Assembly (NCBI RefSeq): GCF_900637395.1
Contig: NZ_LR134372.1
Location: 930,001 to 994,000, forward strand
Origin: Campylobacter upsaliensis
GTDB taxonomy: Bacteria; Campylobacterota; Campylobacteria; Campylobacterales; Campylobacteraceae
Length of the DNA stretch: 64,000 nucleotides
Direction of reading: 5' to 3'
Below the pieces are notes generated by a model, which was not told where the DNA came from, ran no database searches, and worked only from the letters and a program-made list of their open reading frames with translations. Numbering within the stretch: the first letter of the stretch is position 1; each line of letters opens with the position of its first letter. Positions 36,162-46,471 of this stretch are shown piece after piece. The translations under genes and the position numbers were made by a program.

Positions 36162-38702
36162 ATGAAAAAGGTTCTTTACGCACTTTTAGCTCTTTTTTTG
36201 GTGCTTTTTGTCGCTATTTATGGTTTAACTTTTAGTTCTTTTGGTAATCGTTTGGTTGCTAATTTTGCTCAAACTAAAGCTAAAGAACTTTCTGGGCTCG
36301 ATTTAAACATCTCTCATTTTAGCTTAAGTCCCTCTTATTTGGAGTTAGAAGCAAATTTAAATCAAATCGCTCAACTTAAAATCGAAGGGAATTTAAGCCT
36401 CTTAAGTCTTGGTTTTGAGCTTGATTATGCTCTGTCTTTAAATAAAAATCTCGCCAAAACACTCAATCTAAATTTAAAAGAAAATTTAGAGCTAAATGGC
36501 GATATAATAGGCTCTATCAAAGATTTTAATGCAAAAGGAAAAGGAGAGGTATTTGGCTCAAAATTAAATTTTGACACAAGGATTTATCATTTTTCTCCTA
36601 TCGCTCTTAATTTAGACGCTAAAAATTTAAAAATTGAAGAGCTTTTAAGCTTCTTAAATCAAGCTCCTTACGCGAGTGGGGAATTAAACGCCCTAGCTCA
36701 AATTACTGCTAAGGATTTAAAACCTGATGGTAATGCTATCATACAACTTGATATGAATTCAGTCAATTATAAACAAATTGCAAAAGATTTTGGACTTAAT
36801 TTACCTTCAAATTCTAATTTAAAAAGTGAAATTTTGGCAAGCATAAAAGAAAATCAAATTTATGCTACAAGTCAAACGCAAAATGACTATTTAAGCCTTA
36901 CAAGTCAAAAAACGCTTTATAATTTAGCAAACAACACCCTTAATACGGATTTTAAACTGCAAATCCCTGATTTAGCTAAACTTGAAAGTCTCACAAAAAC
37001 TAAACTTCAAGGCTCTTTAAATCTAAATGGAAATCTTAGCTTTATTAATAATACCCTAAATAACTTCGAAGCTAAACTTGACGGACTTGGCGGCGAATTT
37101 AATGCTAACCTTAAAAATAATCATTTGACCGTGCTTTTAAACGCCGTAAGGCTTGAAAAAATTCTTGCTCTTGCAGGTTATGGTGCTTTAGCAAATGGTA
37201 GTTTAAATGCAAATTTAAACAGCAATGGTTTAGACTTTAAAAATTTCGATTTAAAGGCTAGTATTGATAATGGCAAAATAGAGCCAAAAGAGCTTAAAAA
37301 ACTTACAAATTTGGAATTCCCTCAAACTAATTTTAAGCTCAACGCCACAGCAAACGCTCAAAATGGTAAGATTGATTATAATGCACTTTTAGCCTCGAGC
37401 TTACTTAACATTAAAAAATTAAATGGAAGCTATGATTTAAATAATGCAGAACTCGCACTTAATACCGAAGCCTTTATTGAAGATTTGTCAAAATTTAACA
37501 ATATGGCTGGGCAAAAATTGCAAGGTGAGCTTACACTCAATGCCAAAACGCAAATCAAAGGCTCAAATATCCAAAATTTAGACGCTAATGTAAATTTAGC
37601 AGGAGGCACCATAAAAGCAAATTCTAATGGGCAAAATCTCAATTTGGATATTAATAAACTTGACTTAGCCAAACTTTTCATCATAGTAGGACAGCCAAAT
37701 TATGCAAGTGGGACATTAAACGCTAAGGGCGTTTTAACAAGCCTTGATTTAAAAAAGCTAAATGGCAATGTCAATTTAAACGCCAAAGGAGTGCTTAATC
37801 ACACAACTCTTTCTAAGCTTTTAGAAGTCAAATTTCCAAATAATGCAAATTATGATTTAAACGCTAAAGCAAATATTAATAATTCTCTTGTCAATTTTGA
37901 CACGAATTTAAATTCAAATCTTGCTAATGTCCCAAGCCTAAAGGGAAGTTTTGATTTAAATAATATGGCTTTAAATTCTACCTTTAAATTAAATTTAAGC
38001 GATTTCTCCAAACTTGGCTTTTTGGTGGATAGAAAATTAAGTGGAAAAGCAGATTTTGATGGACATTTTAATTTTGATAAAAAAGGAATTGACGCTTTGA
38101 TTACGAGTGCAAATTTATTTGAAGCTAAGTTAAACGCCGCTCTTAAAAATAATCAATTTCAAGCTACGCTTAATCAACTTAATCTTTCTTCTTTAGCTAA
38201 AGGTATAGACATAATAGATCTTTATCAAGGAAGAGCAAATGCTAATGTTAATTACAATCTTTTAAATCAAAAAGGCGACATTAAACTTGACATCAATGAA
38301 GGTCATTTAAAAGAAAATGCCATTACAAAAGCTTTGAAAATTCTCACCCTAAAAGATGTAACAAAAGAAGTGTTTAACACCGCTCATGCCAACGCACATA
38401 TTGATAAAGAACATATTGATTTTAATCTCAATATGCAAGCACCAAATTCACATATCATCATAGAAAAAGGCAATTTAAATTCTAAAAGCGGGGCGTTAAA
38501 TATCCCTTTTGACGCAAAAATTGATAGAGCGAATTTCAAAGGTTTTATGACAGGAACAAGCCAAAAGCCTAAAATTAAACTTGATGCAAGAAGCGTCATT
38601 AAGTCTTTAGGTAAGGTTTTAGGACACGAGGCTACAAAACCCGCCCAAAAAGCTACTGAAGGGCTCGATAAGCTTTTCAATAAACTTTTAAAGGATCAAT
38701 AG
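36162..38702 (+). CDS. AsmA/TamB-like membrane-anchored repeat protein
   Basis: An 846-residue protein with an N-terminal membrane anchor (about residues 3-25) and a very long Asn/Leu-rich body of repeating beta segments (LNANLNSNGLDF-like units), the pattern of AsmA-like proteins that bridge the periplasm and help move lipids to the outer membrane. It corresponds in position to Cj1219c beside groESL. It lies divergent from groES and overlaps ribE by 1 base. Function is inferred from fold pattern only. Confidence 0.75.
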   Translation: MKKVLYALLALFLVLFVAIYGLTFSSFGNRLVANFAQTKAKELSGLDLNISHFSLSPSYLELEANLNQIAQLKIEGNLSLLSLGFELDYALSLNKNLAKTLNLNLKENLELNGDIIGSIKDFNAKGKGEVFGSKLNFDTRIYHFSPIALNLDAKNLKIEELLSFLNQAPYASGELNALAQITAKDLKPDGNAIIQLDMNSVNYKQIAKDFGLNLPSNSNLKSEILASIKENQIYATSQTQNDYLSLTSQKTLYNLANNTLNTDFKLQIPDLAKLESLTKTKLQGSLNLNGNLSFINNTLNNFEAKLDGLGGEFNANLKNNHLTVLLNAVRLEKILALAGYGALANGSLNANLNSNGLDFKNFDLKASIDNGKIEPKELKKLTNLEFPQTNFKLNATANAQNGKIDYNALLASSLLNIKKLNGSYDLNNAELALNTEAFIEDLSKFNNMAGQKLQGELTLNAKTQIKGSNIQNLDANVNLAGGTIKANSNGQNLNLDINKLDLAKLFIIVGQPNYASGTLNAKGVLTSLDLKKLNGNVNLNAKGVLNHTTLSKLLEVKFPNNANYDLNAKANINNSLVNFDTNLNSNLANVPSLKGSFDLNNMALNSTFKLNLSDFSKLGFLVDRKLSGKADFDGHFNFDKKGIDALITSANLFEAKLNAALKNNQFQATLNQLNLSSLAKGIDIIDLYQGRANANVNYNLLNQKGDIKLDINEGHLKENAITKALKILTLKDVTKEVFNTAHANAHIDKEHIDFNLNMQAPNSHIIIEKGNLNSKSGALNIPFDAKIDRANFKGFMTGTSQKPKIKLDARSVIKSLGKVLGHEATKPAQKATEGLDKLFNKLLKDQ

Positions 38703-39310
38703 TGTTTAATGGCTTAATTAGAGAAATTGCTAAGGTAAAATTTTATCAAAACAATATCTTAAGCCTAAATGCCAAATATCGTCCTAAAATAGGCGATAGC
38801 ATAGCAGTTAATGGAGCATGTTTGAGCGTGATTAGCGTGCAAAAAGATGGCTTTGAACTGGAACTTTCTAAGGAAAGCAGAATGCATTTAGCCTTAGAAA
38901 ATTTAAAAGATAGAGTGCATATAGAGCCTGCTTTGCGGTATAAAGATCGCATTGATGGGCATTTAATGCAAGGACATATTGACGGACTTGGAGTGCTTGA
39001 AAAAATCGTGCCTAATGAAAATGGGCTTGATTTTTACCTCTCTTTGCCCTCTCATCTTATGCCACTTATGGCAAATAAAGGCAGTATAGGCGTTGATGGA
39101 GTGAGCCTTACCATTAATGAAGTTTTTACTTCACAAATTCGCCTCACTCTTATACCATTAAGCCTTAAAGATACACTTTTTAAGGAATATAAAATAGGCA
39201 GACGCATTCATATAGAAAGCGACTTGCTTGCGCGCTATATAAGGTCGCAACTTCAAGCTAAAAGGGGGCTTTCGTGGGAAGAGATCGAGCGAATTTCATA
39301 TCTGTATTAG
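38702..39310 (+). CDS. ribE: Riboflavin synthase alpha subunit
   Basis: The enzyme dismutates two lumazines to riboflavin. The 202-residue protein shows two internal repeats typical of the family: the first around MFNGLIREIA ... DSIAVNGACLSV, the second around GHLMQGHIDGLG ... GSIGVDGVSLTINEV. The GTG start shares a base with the upstream stop. It overlaps pgeF by 37 bases. Confidence 0.95.
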   Translation: MFNGLIREIAKVKFYQNNILSLNAKYRPKIGDSIAVNGACLSVISVQKDGFELELSKESRMHLALENLKDRVHIEPALRYKDRIDGHLMQGHIDGLGVLEKIVPNENGLDFYLSLPSHLMPLMANKGSIGVDGVSLTINEVFTSQIRLTLIPLSLKDTLFKEYKIGRRIHIESDLLARYIRSQLQAKRGLSWEEIERISYLY

Positions 39311-39954
39311 ATAATGAAAAAGTAAGCATTTTTTGTGCTTACGATAAAGATTATAGCGAATTTAGAGCAAAAATTTGGCAGGAAAATTTATTTAAGCACT
39401 TAGGCTTTGAAAAAATTAAAAAATGCGTTTTTATGAATCAAATTCATTCTAATAGAGTTGAAATTTACGATGCAAATTTTCGCAATTTTTCTTGCGATGG
39501 CTTAATCACAAAAGAAAAAAATACCGCTCTTTGTGTTTTAAGTGCGGATTGTTTGCCCCTCATTTTACATCATAAAAAAGGTTTTATCGCAGCTTTACAC
39601 TCTGGGCGTGAAGGCACTTTTAATAATATCCTAAAAGAAGCCTTAGATCTTTTTAAAAATCTTGACTTTTCGCTTAAAAATGAAGATTTTACCCTCTTTG
39701 TCTTACCCTCTATTTGCCAAAAAAATTATAAACTTAGTGGGACAATTTTAGATTATACGCAAAAGCATTTTGCCCCCTTTTTAAAAGATGATAAACTTGA
39801 TCTAAAAGCCCTTGTGAAAGAGCAAGCGAGGAATTTGGGGCTAAAAAATATTAATGATTTGGAAATTTGCAGCTTTGAAGAAAAAAATTTATTTTCTTAT
39901 CGCCGCAATCAAACGAAAAAACGCTTTGTAAGCGTTATTTTTTTAAAGGAGTAA
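39274..39954 (+). CDS. pgeF: Polyphenol oxidase/laccase-domain protein (PgeF/YlmD family)
   Basis: Members clear purine-nucleoside or peptidoglycan-precursor errors; activity varies across the family. The 226-residue protein has the copper/zinc-site pattern MNQIHSNRV near 68, CVLSADCLPL near 97, AALHSGREGTFNNIL near 112 and LPSICQKNYKL near 152. The start is a GTG inside the ribE end, with AAAGGGG upstream. It sits 2 bases before the next gene. Confidence 0.85.
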   Translation: MGRDRANFISVLDNEKVSIFCAYDKDYSEFRAKIWQENLFKHLGFEKIKKCVFMNQIHSNRVEIYDANFRNFSCDGLITKEKNTALCVLSADCLPLILHHKKGFIAALHSGREGTFNNILKEALDLFKNLDFSLKNEDFTLFVLPSICQKNYKLSGTILDYTQKHFAPFLKDDKLDLKALVKEQARNLGLKNINDLEICSFEEKNLFSYRRNQTKKRFVSVIFLKE

Positions 39955-39956
39955 AA

Positions 39957-41123
39957 ATGGAATTTTTAACGCTAGAAAAATTAGAAAAAAACTATCTTGA
40001 AAGCATAGGATTTTTTTGGCATACAGATGAGGATGGGAGCGATTATTTAGATAATAAATTAATTTGCGTTAGTAAAAATGAGGCAAATGCCTACTATGAA
40101 GCAGCTAATAAGCTTTATGATATGTTTGTTGCAGCGGCACAAAATGTCATCGATAATGATAGATTTGACGAGCTTGGCATACCTTTTAATCTTATTGATG
40201 CTATTAAAATGAGCTGGGAAAATGAAGTGCATTGGCATTTATATGGGCGTTTTGACTTTGCTGGTGGGCTTGATGGTAAACCGATAAAACTCATCGAATT
40301 TAATGCCGACACTCCAACTTCACTTTTTGAAAGTGCCATTTTACAATGGGCTATGCTTAAGCAAAATAATTTAGATGAGCATTTGCAATTTAACAGCATT
40401 TATGAAAGTTTGATGGATAATTTTAAACGCCTTATTACACTTGATGGAAGCGTGGAAGAATTTGAGGAGCATTATAGGGGCTGGAAAATTCTTTTTTCAA
40501 GTGTAGCAGGAAACAAAGAAGAAGAGCTTACAACTAAGCTTTTAGCACATATAGCAAAGGATGCGGGCTTTGAGTGTGATTTTGCCTATGTTGATGAAGT
40601 GGAATTTGGAGAAGAAGGCATTTTTAAAAATGGAGTCAATTATGAATACTGGTTTAAGCTCATACCTTGGGAGGAAATTGCCATTGAGGAGGGGGAGCTT
40701 GCTATGCTTTTAACGCAAATTATGCGTAATCAAAAAGCGATTATTTTAAATCCCGCCTATACGCTATTATTTCAGTCTAAAGGGATTTTGAAAATTTTAT
40801 GGGAACTTTACCCAAATCACCCTTTACTTTTAGAAAGCTCCTATGAGCCTTTGCAAGGGAAAGATTTTGTAAAAAAACCTATGTTTGGACGCGAAGGAGC
40901 GAATATTAGCATTGTAAAAGATGATGTAAAATTGCAAGAAAATATTGGTCCTTATGGAAATAATAAAATGATTTATCAGCAATATTATGAGTTAAATTCT
41001 AATGAAAATGAATATTATCAAGCTGGGGTATTTTTTGCCTATGAGGGTTGTGGTTTAGGTTTTAGAAAGGGAGGGCTGATTATAGATAATGCCTCTAAAT
41101 TTGTAGGACATATTATCAAATAA
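39957..41123 (+). CDS. Glutathionylspermidine synthase-family ATP-grasp protein
   Basis: A 388-residue protein matching the C-terminal synthetase domain of the glutathionylspermidine synthase family (YgiC/YjfC type). Supporting segments are WHLYGRFDFAGGLDGKP near 89, LIEFNADTPTSLFE near 108, PWEEIAIEEGEL near 240, NPAYTLLF near 264 and KKPMFGREGANISIV near 306. YgiC-type proteins carry out ATP-dependent peptide-bond formation with an unknown substrate. It is the last gene of the run ribE-pgeF. Confidence 0.85.
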   Translation: MEFLTLEKLEKNYLESIGFFWHTDEDGSDYLDNKLICVSKNEANAYYEAANKLYDMFVAAAQNVIDNDRFDELGIPFNLIDAIKMSWENEVHWHLYGRFDFAGGLDGKPIKLIEFNADTPTSLFESAILQWAMLKQNNLDEHLQFNSIYESLMDNFKRLITLDGSVEEFEEHYRGWKILFSSVAGNKEEELTTKLLAHIAKDAGFECDFAYVDEVEFGEEGIFKNGVNYEYWFKLIPWEEIAIEEGELAMLLTQIMRNQKAIILNPAYTLLFQSKGILKILWELYPNHPLLLESSYEPLQGKDFVKKPMFGREGANISIVKDDVKLQENIGPYGNNKMIYQQYYELNSNENEYYQAGVFFAYEGCGLGFRKGGLIIDNASKFVGHIIK

Positions 41124-41127
41124 ATAT

Positions 41128-41154
41128 AAAGAAAATTCTTTAAGAATTTTCTTT
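41128..41154. terminator. Bidirectional terminator overlapping the accA stop
   Basis: Arms of up to 13 bp (AAAGAAAATTCTT and its complement) meet almost without a loop between two convergent genes. The last codons of accA form one arm. A- and T-runs on either side suit both directions. Confidence 0.65.
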
Positions 41155-42081
41155 AAAAGCTCCAAGTTTAAGAATTTTTTGCATTCTATTTGCCACAAGT
41201 TCTCTTGTGTCGATATTTTCCAATTCATCTAAAGCTTTTTTAACATAGTCAGCAATAGCCACAGCGGTATTTTCTTTATCTCTATGCGCTCCCATTATAG
41301 GCTCTTCAATCACATCATCAATTAAACCTTGAGTCTTCAAATCATCGGCACTTACTTTCATAGCCTTAGTTGCTGCTTCGCTCTTAGCGGGATCATTCCA
41401 AAGTATCGCCGCACAACCCTCAGGAGAAATCACAGAAAAAACAGAATTTTTCATCATCGCAAGCTTATCTGCTACGCCAATAGCTAAAGCTCCACCACTC
41501 CCTCCTTCACCTATAACTATGGCTATAGTTGGGGTTTTTAAATCGCTTAACTCATACAAGTTCGTTGCAATGGCTTCACTTTGCCCCCTTTCTTCAGCGC
41601 CTATACCAGGATAAGCCCCCGGAGTATCAATAAGAAATAAAATGGGAATTTGAAATTTCTCCGCCATTTTGGCAACCCTTAAGGCTTTTCTATATCCTTC
41701 AGGATGTGGCATTCCAAAATTCCTTGCTATCTTATCCTTAGTGCCGCGTCCTTTTTGCTCTCCTATAACAATAAGCTTTTTATCGCCCAAGTACCCCATA
41801 AAGCAGACAATAGCAGGATCATTTCTAAAGGCTCTATCTCCGTGAATTTCATATTTATTATTTAATATTAAGTCAATATAATCAAGTGCATAAGGTCTAT
41901 CAGGGTGTCTTGCTAGTTGTAAGCGTTGAAAGTCGCTTAAATTTTTATAGGTCTTAGAAATCTCTTTTTCAAGATTTTTTTTCAAAATGGCTACAGCTTC
42001 AAAATCGCTTTTAATCTGTGCATTTATAATATCTTCATCAATTTGCTGGATATTTTTCTCAAAATCTAAATAAAAAGCCAT
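41140..42081 (-). CDS. accA: Acetyl-CoA carboxylase carboxyltransferase subunit alpha
   Basis: AccA with AccD transfers carboxyl from biotin to acetyl-CoA, giving malonyl-CoA for fatty acid synthesis. The 313-residue sequence is typical: [15 protein letters not shown] near 55, [16 protein letters not shown] near 80, [14 protein letters not shown] near 122, [19 protein letters not shown] near 150 and [12 protein letters not shown] near 190. It is adjacent to fabF and acpP in one operon. Confidence 0.98.
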   Translation of the reverse strand: MAFYLDFEKNIQQIDEDIINAQIKSDFEAVAILKKNLEKEISKTYKNLSDFQRLQLARHPDRPYALDYIDLILNNKYEIHGDRAFRNDPAIVCFMGYLGDKKLIVIGEQKGRGTKDKIARNFGMPHPEGYRKALRVAKMAEKFQIPILFLIDTPGAYPGIGAEERGQSEAIATNLYELSDLKTPTIAIVIGEGGSGGALAIGVADKLAMMKNSVFSVISPEGCAAILWNDPAKSEAATKAMKVSADDLKTQGLIDDVIEEPIMGAHRDKENTAVAIADYVKKALDELENIDTRELVANRMQKILKLGAFKENS

Positions 42082-42082
42082 A

Positions 42083-43297
42083 TTAATTCACTCTTTTGAA
42101 AATTACACAGCCATTTGTTCCGCCAAAGCCAAAAGAATTACTCATCACAACATCAAGCTTTGCTTCTTTAGCAACATTTGGCACATAATCAAGATCGCAT
42201 TCTTCATCTTTTTCAATTTGATTGATCGTAGGAGGGACAAGTCCTTTTTCCATAGCCATTAAAGAAATCACTGCCTCAATAGCCCCTGCTGCACCTAAAC
42301 AATGTCCAATTTGTCCTTTTGTAGAGCTTACAAAAGGTAAATTTTCACCAAAAACTGCTCTTATAGCGGCAGTTTCATTTTTATCATTAACAGGGGTTGA
42401 AGTGCCGTGAGCATTGATATAATCAACCTTAACTCCAGACGCCATTTTTAAAGCCTTTCGCATAGCTCTTAAGGGACCATCTAAAGTTGGGGCGGTGATA
42501 TGATGTGCATCTGCACTCTCTCCAAAGCCTACAAGCTCGGCATAAATTTTTGCTCCGCGTTTTTTTGCCGCCTCGTATTCTTCAAAGACTAAAGCGCCAG
42601 CACCTTCACCCATTACAAAACCATCTCTTTCTTTATCAAATGGGCGTGAAGCTCTTTTGGGGTCATCATTTCTAGTCGATAAAGCCCTCATAGAAGCAAA
42701 GCCTCCTATGCCTACCGGACAAATGGCTGCTTCAGCTCCCACTACTAGCATTTTATCTGCTGTACCCAAAACTATACTTTTATAAGCTTCGCCTATAGCA
42801 TGCGTTCCAGCTGCACATGCTGTTACGCAAGAAATATTAGGACCTTTAAGGGTGTGTTCTATAGATACTAAGCCTCCTAGCATATTAACAAGAGCTGAAG
42901 GGATAAAAAATGGAGAAATTTTACGCGGTCCCTTTTCCTCGCAAATGATAGAATTTTTTTCTATATTCGGTAAGCCGCCTATACCAGCAGCAGAGACGAC
43001 ACCAAATTCCTCTTTATCTAAAGTTTCATCAAAATTTGCATCTTCCATTGCCTCTCTCGCGGCTTTAAGTCCAAGCTGTATAAAGCGGTCGATTTTCTTA
43101 ACTTCCTTACCATCTACCACATCTAAAGGGTCAAAATTCTTAACCTCCGCAGCAATTTGGACGGGAAATTCACTTGCATCAAAAAGCGTGATTTTATCCA
43201 CTCCACTTTTGCCCTCACAAATCGCCTTAAAAGAACTCTTCTTATCTAAGCCTAAAGCGTTTATCATACCAATGCCAGTAACCACAACCCTTTTCAA
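42083..43297 (-). CDS. fabF: 3-oxoacyl-[ACP] synthase II
   Basis: FabF elongates acyl-ACP by condensation with malonyl-ACP. The 404-residue sequence shows the nucleophile in [12 protein letters not shown] near 160 and the catalytic His pair in [12 protein letters not shown] near 294 and [14 protein letters not shown] near 330. It sits between acpP and accA. Confidence 0.98.
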   Translation of the reverse strand: MKRVVVTGIGMINALGLDKKSSFKAICEGKSGVDKITLFDASEFPVQIAAEVKNFDPLDVVDGKEVKKIDRFIQLGLKAAREAMEDANFDETLDKEEFGVVSAAGIGGLPNIEKNSIICEEKGPRKISPFFIPSALVNMLGGLVSIEHTLKGPNISCVTACAAGTHAIGEAYKSIVLGTADKMLVVGAEAAICPVGIGGFASMRALSTRNDDPKRASRPFDKERDGFVMGEGAGALVFEEYEAAKKRGAKIYAELVGFGESADAHHITAPTLDGPLRAMRKALKMASGVKVDYINAHGTSTPVNDKNETAAIRAVFGENLPFVSSTKGQIGHCLGAAGAIEAVISLMAMEKGLVPPTINQIEKDEECDLDYVPNVAKEAKLDVVMSNSFGFGGTNGCVIFKRVN

Positions 43298-43320
43298 GAC
43301 AAGCTCCTTATGCGTATCTT

Positions 43321-43554
43321 TTATTTTTTAAGATTTTCAAGATAATTAACAACATCCTCAATTTTAATCAATTTCTCCGCATCACTATCCGAAATTTGCA
43401 CACCAAATTTTTCTTCCAAAGCCATCACAAGCTCAACAACATCTAAAGAATCAGCACCCAAGTCCTCAACAATTTTAGATTCCATTTTCACAGCATCTGC
43501 TTCTATGCTTAACTGCTCCATTACCACTGCTTTTACATCATCAAATGTTGCCAT
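43321..43554 (-). CDS. acpP: Acyl carrier protein
   Basis: The 77-residue acidic protein carries the phosphopantetheine site [15 protein letters not shown], with Ser near residue 37. It heads the acpP-fabF-accA operon, with AAGGAG before the ATG. Confidence 0.98.
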   Translation of the reverse strand: MATFDDVKAVVMEQLSIEADAVKMESKIVEDLGADSLDVVELVMALEEKFGVQISDSDAEKLIKIEDVVNYLENLKK

Positions 43555-43664
43555 TTGTTTCTCCTTAAGTTAAAAAATAAAGCGACATTTTACTATAAAA
43601 AACTTAAATTTATTTATAGTTTTTTAATACACTTACACAAATATCAAATTTTAAAGGATAAAAA

Positions 43665-44330
43665 ATGCTTTTTCAAAAACTCTTAAAGGAAAATTCTCAA
43701 ATTTGGGATTCATATTTACACCACGATTTCGTAAAACAATTAGAAAATGGCACTTTAAAAAGTGAAAATTTTTTATTTTATCTTAAGCAGGATTATATTT
43801 ATCTTATTCATTATGCCAAATGCTATGCCCTACTTGCTCTTAATGCAAATAATGCCAAAGAACTTCGTTTTGCTATGAAATTTCAAAATTATATTGTTGA
43901 AGGAGAGCTTGAATTGCATAAAAGCATTTTAAAGCTTGGTATCGATGCTGATAAATTAAGCGTTAAAGATGAAAGTTTGGCAAATATCGCCTATACGCGT
44001 TATATGTTAAGCGTGGGACAAAGTGGAGACTACTTAGATCTTTTGGTCGCTCTTAGTGCTTGTGCGATAGGCTATGGTTATATAGGTAAAGAGATTTATG
44101 AAAACTTAGGAGTTAAAAAATTAGAAAATCACCCCTATAAAGAGTGGATTTTAACTTATAGCGGAGAGGCTTTTCAAAGTGAAATTAAAGAATTTGAAGA
44201 ATTTTTAAACACATACGAAGAAAGCGTTTCTCAAGAAAAATTTGCAAAACTAAGTGAAATTTTTCACTCTGTCGTTCGTTTGGAAGTGAATTTTTGGCAA
44301 CACGCTCTTAATTTAAAATTAGAGCTTTAA
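43665..44330 (+). CDS. tenA: TenA-family thiaminase II / aminopyrimidine aminohydrolase
   Basis: TenA hydrolyses aminopyrimidine derivatives from degraded thiamine so they can re-enter thiamine synthesis. The 221-residue all-helical protein has YLKQDYIYLIHYAKCYAL near 37, YTRYMLSVGQSGDYLDLLVAL near 110, and SACAIGYGYIGKEI near 131 with the family's active-site Cys. It lies divergent from acpP. With thiE, thiH and thiG in this window it suggests salvage plus de novo thiamine synthesis. Confidence 0.92.
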   Translation: MLFQKLLKENSQIWDSYLHHDFVKQLENGTLKSENFLFYLKQDYIYLIHYAKCYALLALNANNAKELRFAMKFQNYIVEGELELHKSILKLGIDADKLSVKDESLANIAYTRYMLSVGQSGDYLDLLVALSACAIGYGYIGKEIYENLGVKKLENHPYKEWILTYSGEAFQSEIKEFEEFLNTYEESVSQEKFAKLSEIFHSVVRLEVNFWQHALNLKLEL

Positions 44331-44351
44331 AGTGCCTTTAAAAAGGCACTT
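44330..44351. terminator. Bidirectional terminator between tenA and the META gene
   Basis: A perfect 10-bp stem (AAGTGCCTTT / AAAGGCACTT) with a 2-base loop, spanning the tenA stop and touching the stop of the convergent META-domain gene. Confidence 0.7.
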
Positions 44352-44784
44352 ATTTAAGATAAATTTTTGCCAAATCGCCCTCTAAAATAATCTTACTCCC
44401 CTCATTAACAATTTTAAAATCTCCCTTAAAATTCATTAAAAAAGCACTTTCAAATTCCATTACACTTTGAGGATGGCAAAGCATTTGCGTTGAGGCAGCA
44501 CCATCAATTTGCATATTCATATCTTTCTTTTTATAATTTCCAAAAAAGCGATTGCATCCTGCAAAGCCATAAAATTTATCTTTATCAAAACTTATATTAG
44601 GATTTTCTTCCATATTTTCAGGATTGAAGCTTTTTCCACCGATTACAATTTTTTCTATTTTTAAATTTTGACCTTCCAAAGAAAGAGTTTTCATAGCTTC
44701 TCCTTCTGCTTGATTTGTCGCATTATGACTTGCACAGCCTATAAAAAACGCTAAACTCGCCAAGGCAACACAAAATTTTTTCAT
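44350..44784 (-). CDS. META-domain lipoprotein
   Basis: A 144-residue protein with a lipoprotein signal (FFIGC, lipidated Cys at about residue 17). The mature part matches the META/HslJ fold, with FYGFAGCNRFFGNYK near 75 and AASTQMLCHPQSVMEFESAF near 97. HslJ relatives are linked to stress and outer-membrane maintenance; the role here is unknown. It is downstream of the chemoreceptor gene by 10 bases. Confidence 0.88.
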   Translation of the reverse strand: MKKFCVALASLAFFIGCASHNATNQAEGEAMKTLSLEGQNLKIEKIVIGGKSFNPENMEENPNISFDKDKFYGFAGCNRFFGNYKKKDMNMQIDGAASTQMLCHPQSVMEFESAFLMNFKGDFKIVNEGSKIILEGDLAKIYLK

Positions 44785-44794
44785 ATACTCTCCT

Positions 44795-46387
44795 TTAAAC
44801 TTGAAATTGATTGACTTGAACTTCTAAATTATTACACACTATTTTTAACTCATTAGAAATTTGCAAAAGAATTTTGGCAATCTCCTCATTTTTTTCACTT
44901 ACTTCCACGGTTTCTTGCATAGAAAAAAGAAGTTTTTGAATATTTTCTTGAGAAATTTTAATTTTTTGTGTGCATTGAATAACTAAATTTTTAGCTTCTT
45001 GATTACAAATTTTAACTTCATTTGCGGAATTTACAAGCAAATTTGCATTTTCATTTAAAGATTGAACGCTGTGAGCATTTTCTCTAAGCTCATTACTTAC
45101 ATCTTGTATGCTTTCTAAAAGCTCCTTGGTGATTTGCGCAACGCTTCCTAAAAATTCCTCGCTGCTTTGTGCTAAATTTCTAATATCCTCCGCGATGACG
45201 GAAAATCCACGCCCAAAGGTTCCAGCTCTAGCCGCTTCGATCCCAGCATTTAAAGAAAGCAAATTTGTCTTATCGGCGATTTCATCCATCATAGTTGTTG
45301 CTTTTTGTATGTTGTGTGCTTGCTTAACCATATTTTCAACTTTTTTAGCAAGCTCACCTTCATTTGTCGCTACGCTATTAACTTTTTGTGCTACATTGAA
45401 GAGAGAATTTAGCATTTCTTCAAGCAAGGTATAAGACTTATCATTCGCCACATTTGCCTCGCTAGAAAGTGATGCAAGTTCGGTCAATTCTGACCCTATG
45501 CTATTGCTTAAGTCAAAACTTTCATTAGTTTTATGGTGGCTTTTCATAGTGATTTCATTTAAACTAGTCGCATTTGAGCTTAAAACACCTGTTTGATCTT
45601 CGACCTTTTTGACGCTTACTCCTGTGGAGATTACGGCATTTTGCGTTTTTTCTATGAATTGATTGATATAGTTACAAGCTTGTGAAATTTCATCTTGACC
45701 TTTAACTCTAATTCTTGCACGCAAATCGCCAGTGCCTTGAGCTAATTCTTTGGCGTGTTTTAAAAGCTCTAAAACGGGATTCCCCACAACCCTTTTTAAC
45801 ACCAAAAGAACAACAACAAGCGTAAAAAGCAAAGCGAAGCTAAAAATTAAAATATATGACCTGCTTGTCCTTGCTATATCATCTTGCACACTTTGCAAGG
45901 AATGATACACATCCATAACCCCCAAAACGCTACCATTTTTAGCATTTGCGTGGCAAGCCACACAAGAATCATCGGCAATCAAAGGGCGTATGAGTCTTAA
46001 AGATGGGGTTTCATTATACATTTGCTCTAAGGTTTTAATTTCGGGCTTATCAAACTGCTCTAAGATAAGACTATCTTTTGTAATTTGTGGATTTTTCATT
46101 TCAAAAAGCTCAATGGTGTCTTTTGAAGGATAAATGTAAATGTCGCTAATGCCCTTAATGCTCCTCGCATCTTCGATAGCTTCTTTAATTTTTTCAGGAT
46201 CGCCCAAATTCATAGCCATACGCATAGTTTGAAAAACCGAAGTGCTTATGGTGTCCAAATTCTCTCGCCCCATTTTGTCCGCAGTATTTTTAAAATCTAA
46301 ATTTAAGACAAACCATACAACCACAAAGCTAATAAGCAAAATTGAAAAAATCGTCGCAGAAACCTTAAAACCTATGCTTTTAAACAT
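44795..46387 (-). CDS. Methyl-accepting chemotaxis protein with haem c motif (Tlp6-like)
   Basis: A 530-residue chemoreceptor with membrane segments near 10-30 and 176-196. Between them lies a periplasmic domain of the DUF3365/Tll0287-like type carrying one CVACH motif at about 142-146, which should bind haem c covalently. A HAMP-like linker and signalling hairpin follow ([31 protein letters not shown]). A haem sensor would respond to redox state, oxygen or a small gas, as in DcrA. Position near acpP-fabF-accA suggests the Cj0448c (Tlp6) family; the name is not certain. Confidence 0.88.
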   Translation of the reverse strand: MFKSIGFKVSATIFSILLISFVVVWFVLNLDFKNTADKMGRENLDTISTSVFQTMRMAMNLGDPEKIKEAIEDARSIKGISDIYIYPSKDTIELFEMKNPQITKDSLILEQFDKPEIKTLEQMYNETPSLRLIRPLIADDSCVACHANAKNGSVLGVMDVYHSLQSVQDDIARTSRSYILIFSFALLFTLVVVLLVLKRVVGNPVLELLKHAKELAQGTGDLRARIRVKGQDEISQACNYINQFIEKTQNAVISTGVSVKKVEDQTGVLSSNATSLNEITMKSHHKTNESFDLSNSIGSELTELASLSSEANVANDKSYTLLEEMLNSLFNVAQKVNSVATNEGELAKKVENMVKQAHNIQKATTMMDEIADKTNLLSLNAGIEAARAGTFGRGFSVIAEDIRNLAQSSEEFLGSVAQITKELLESIQDVSNELRENAHSVQSLNENANLLVNSANEVKICNQEAKNLVIQCTQKIKISQENIQKLLFSMQETVEVSEKNEEIAKILLQISNELKIVCNNLEVQVNQFQV

Positions 46388-46471
46388 ATAAACTCCTAAG
46401 ACTAAGTTTATTATTTTACTTTATTATTTATTTAAAATGAGTTAAATTATAAATGATTTACTCAAAATTTA

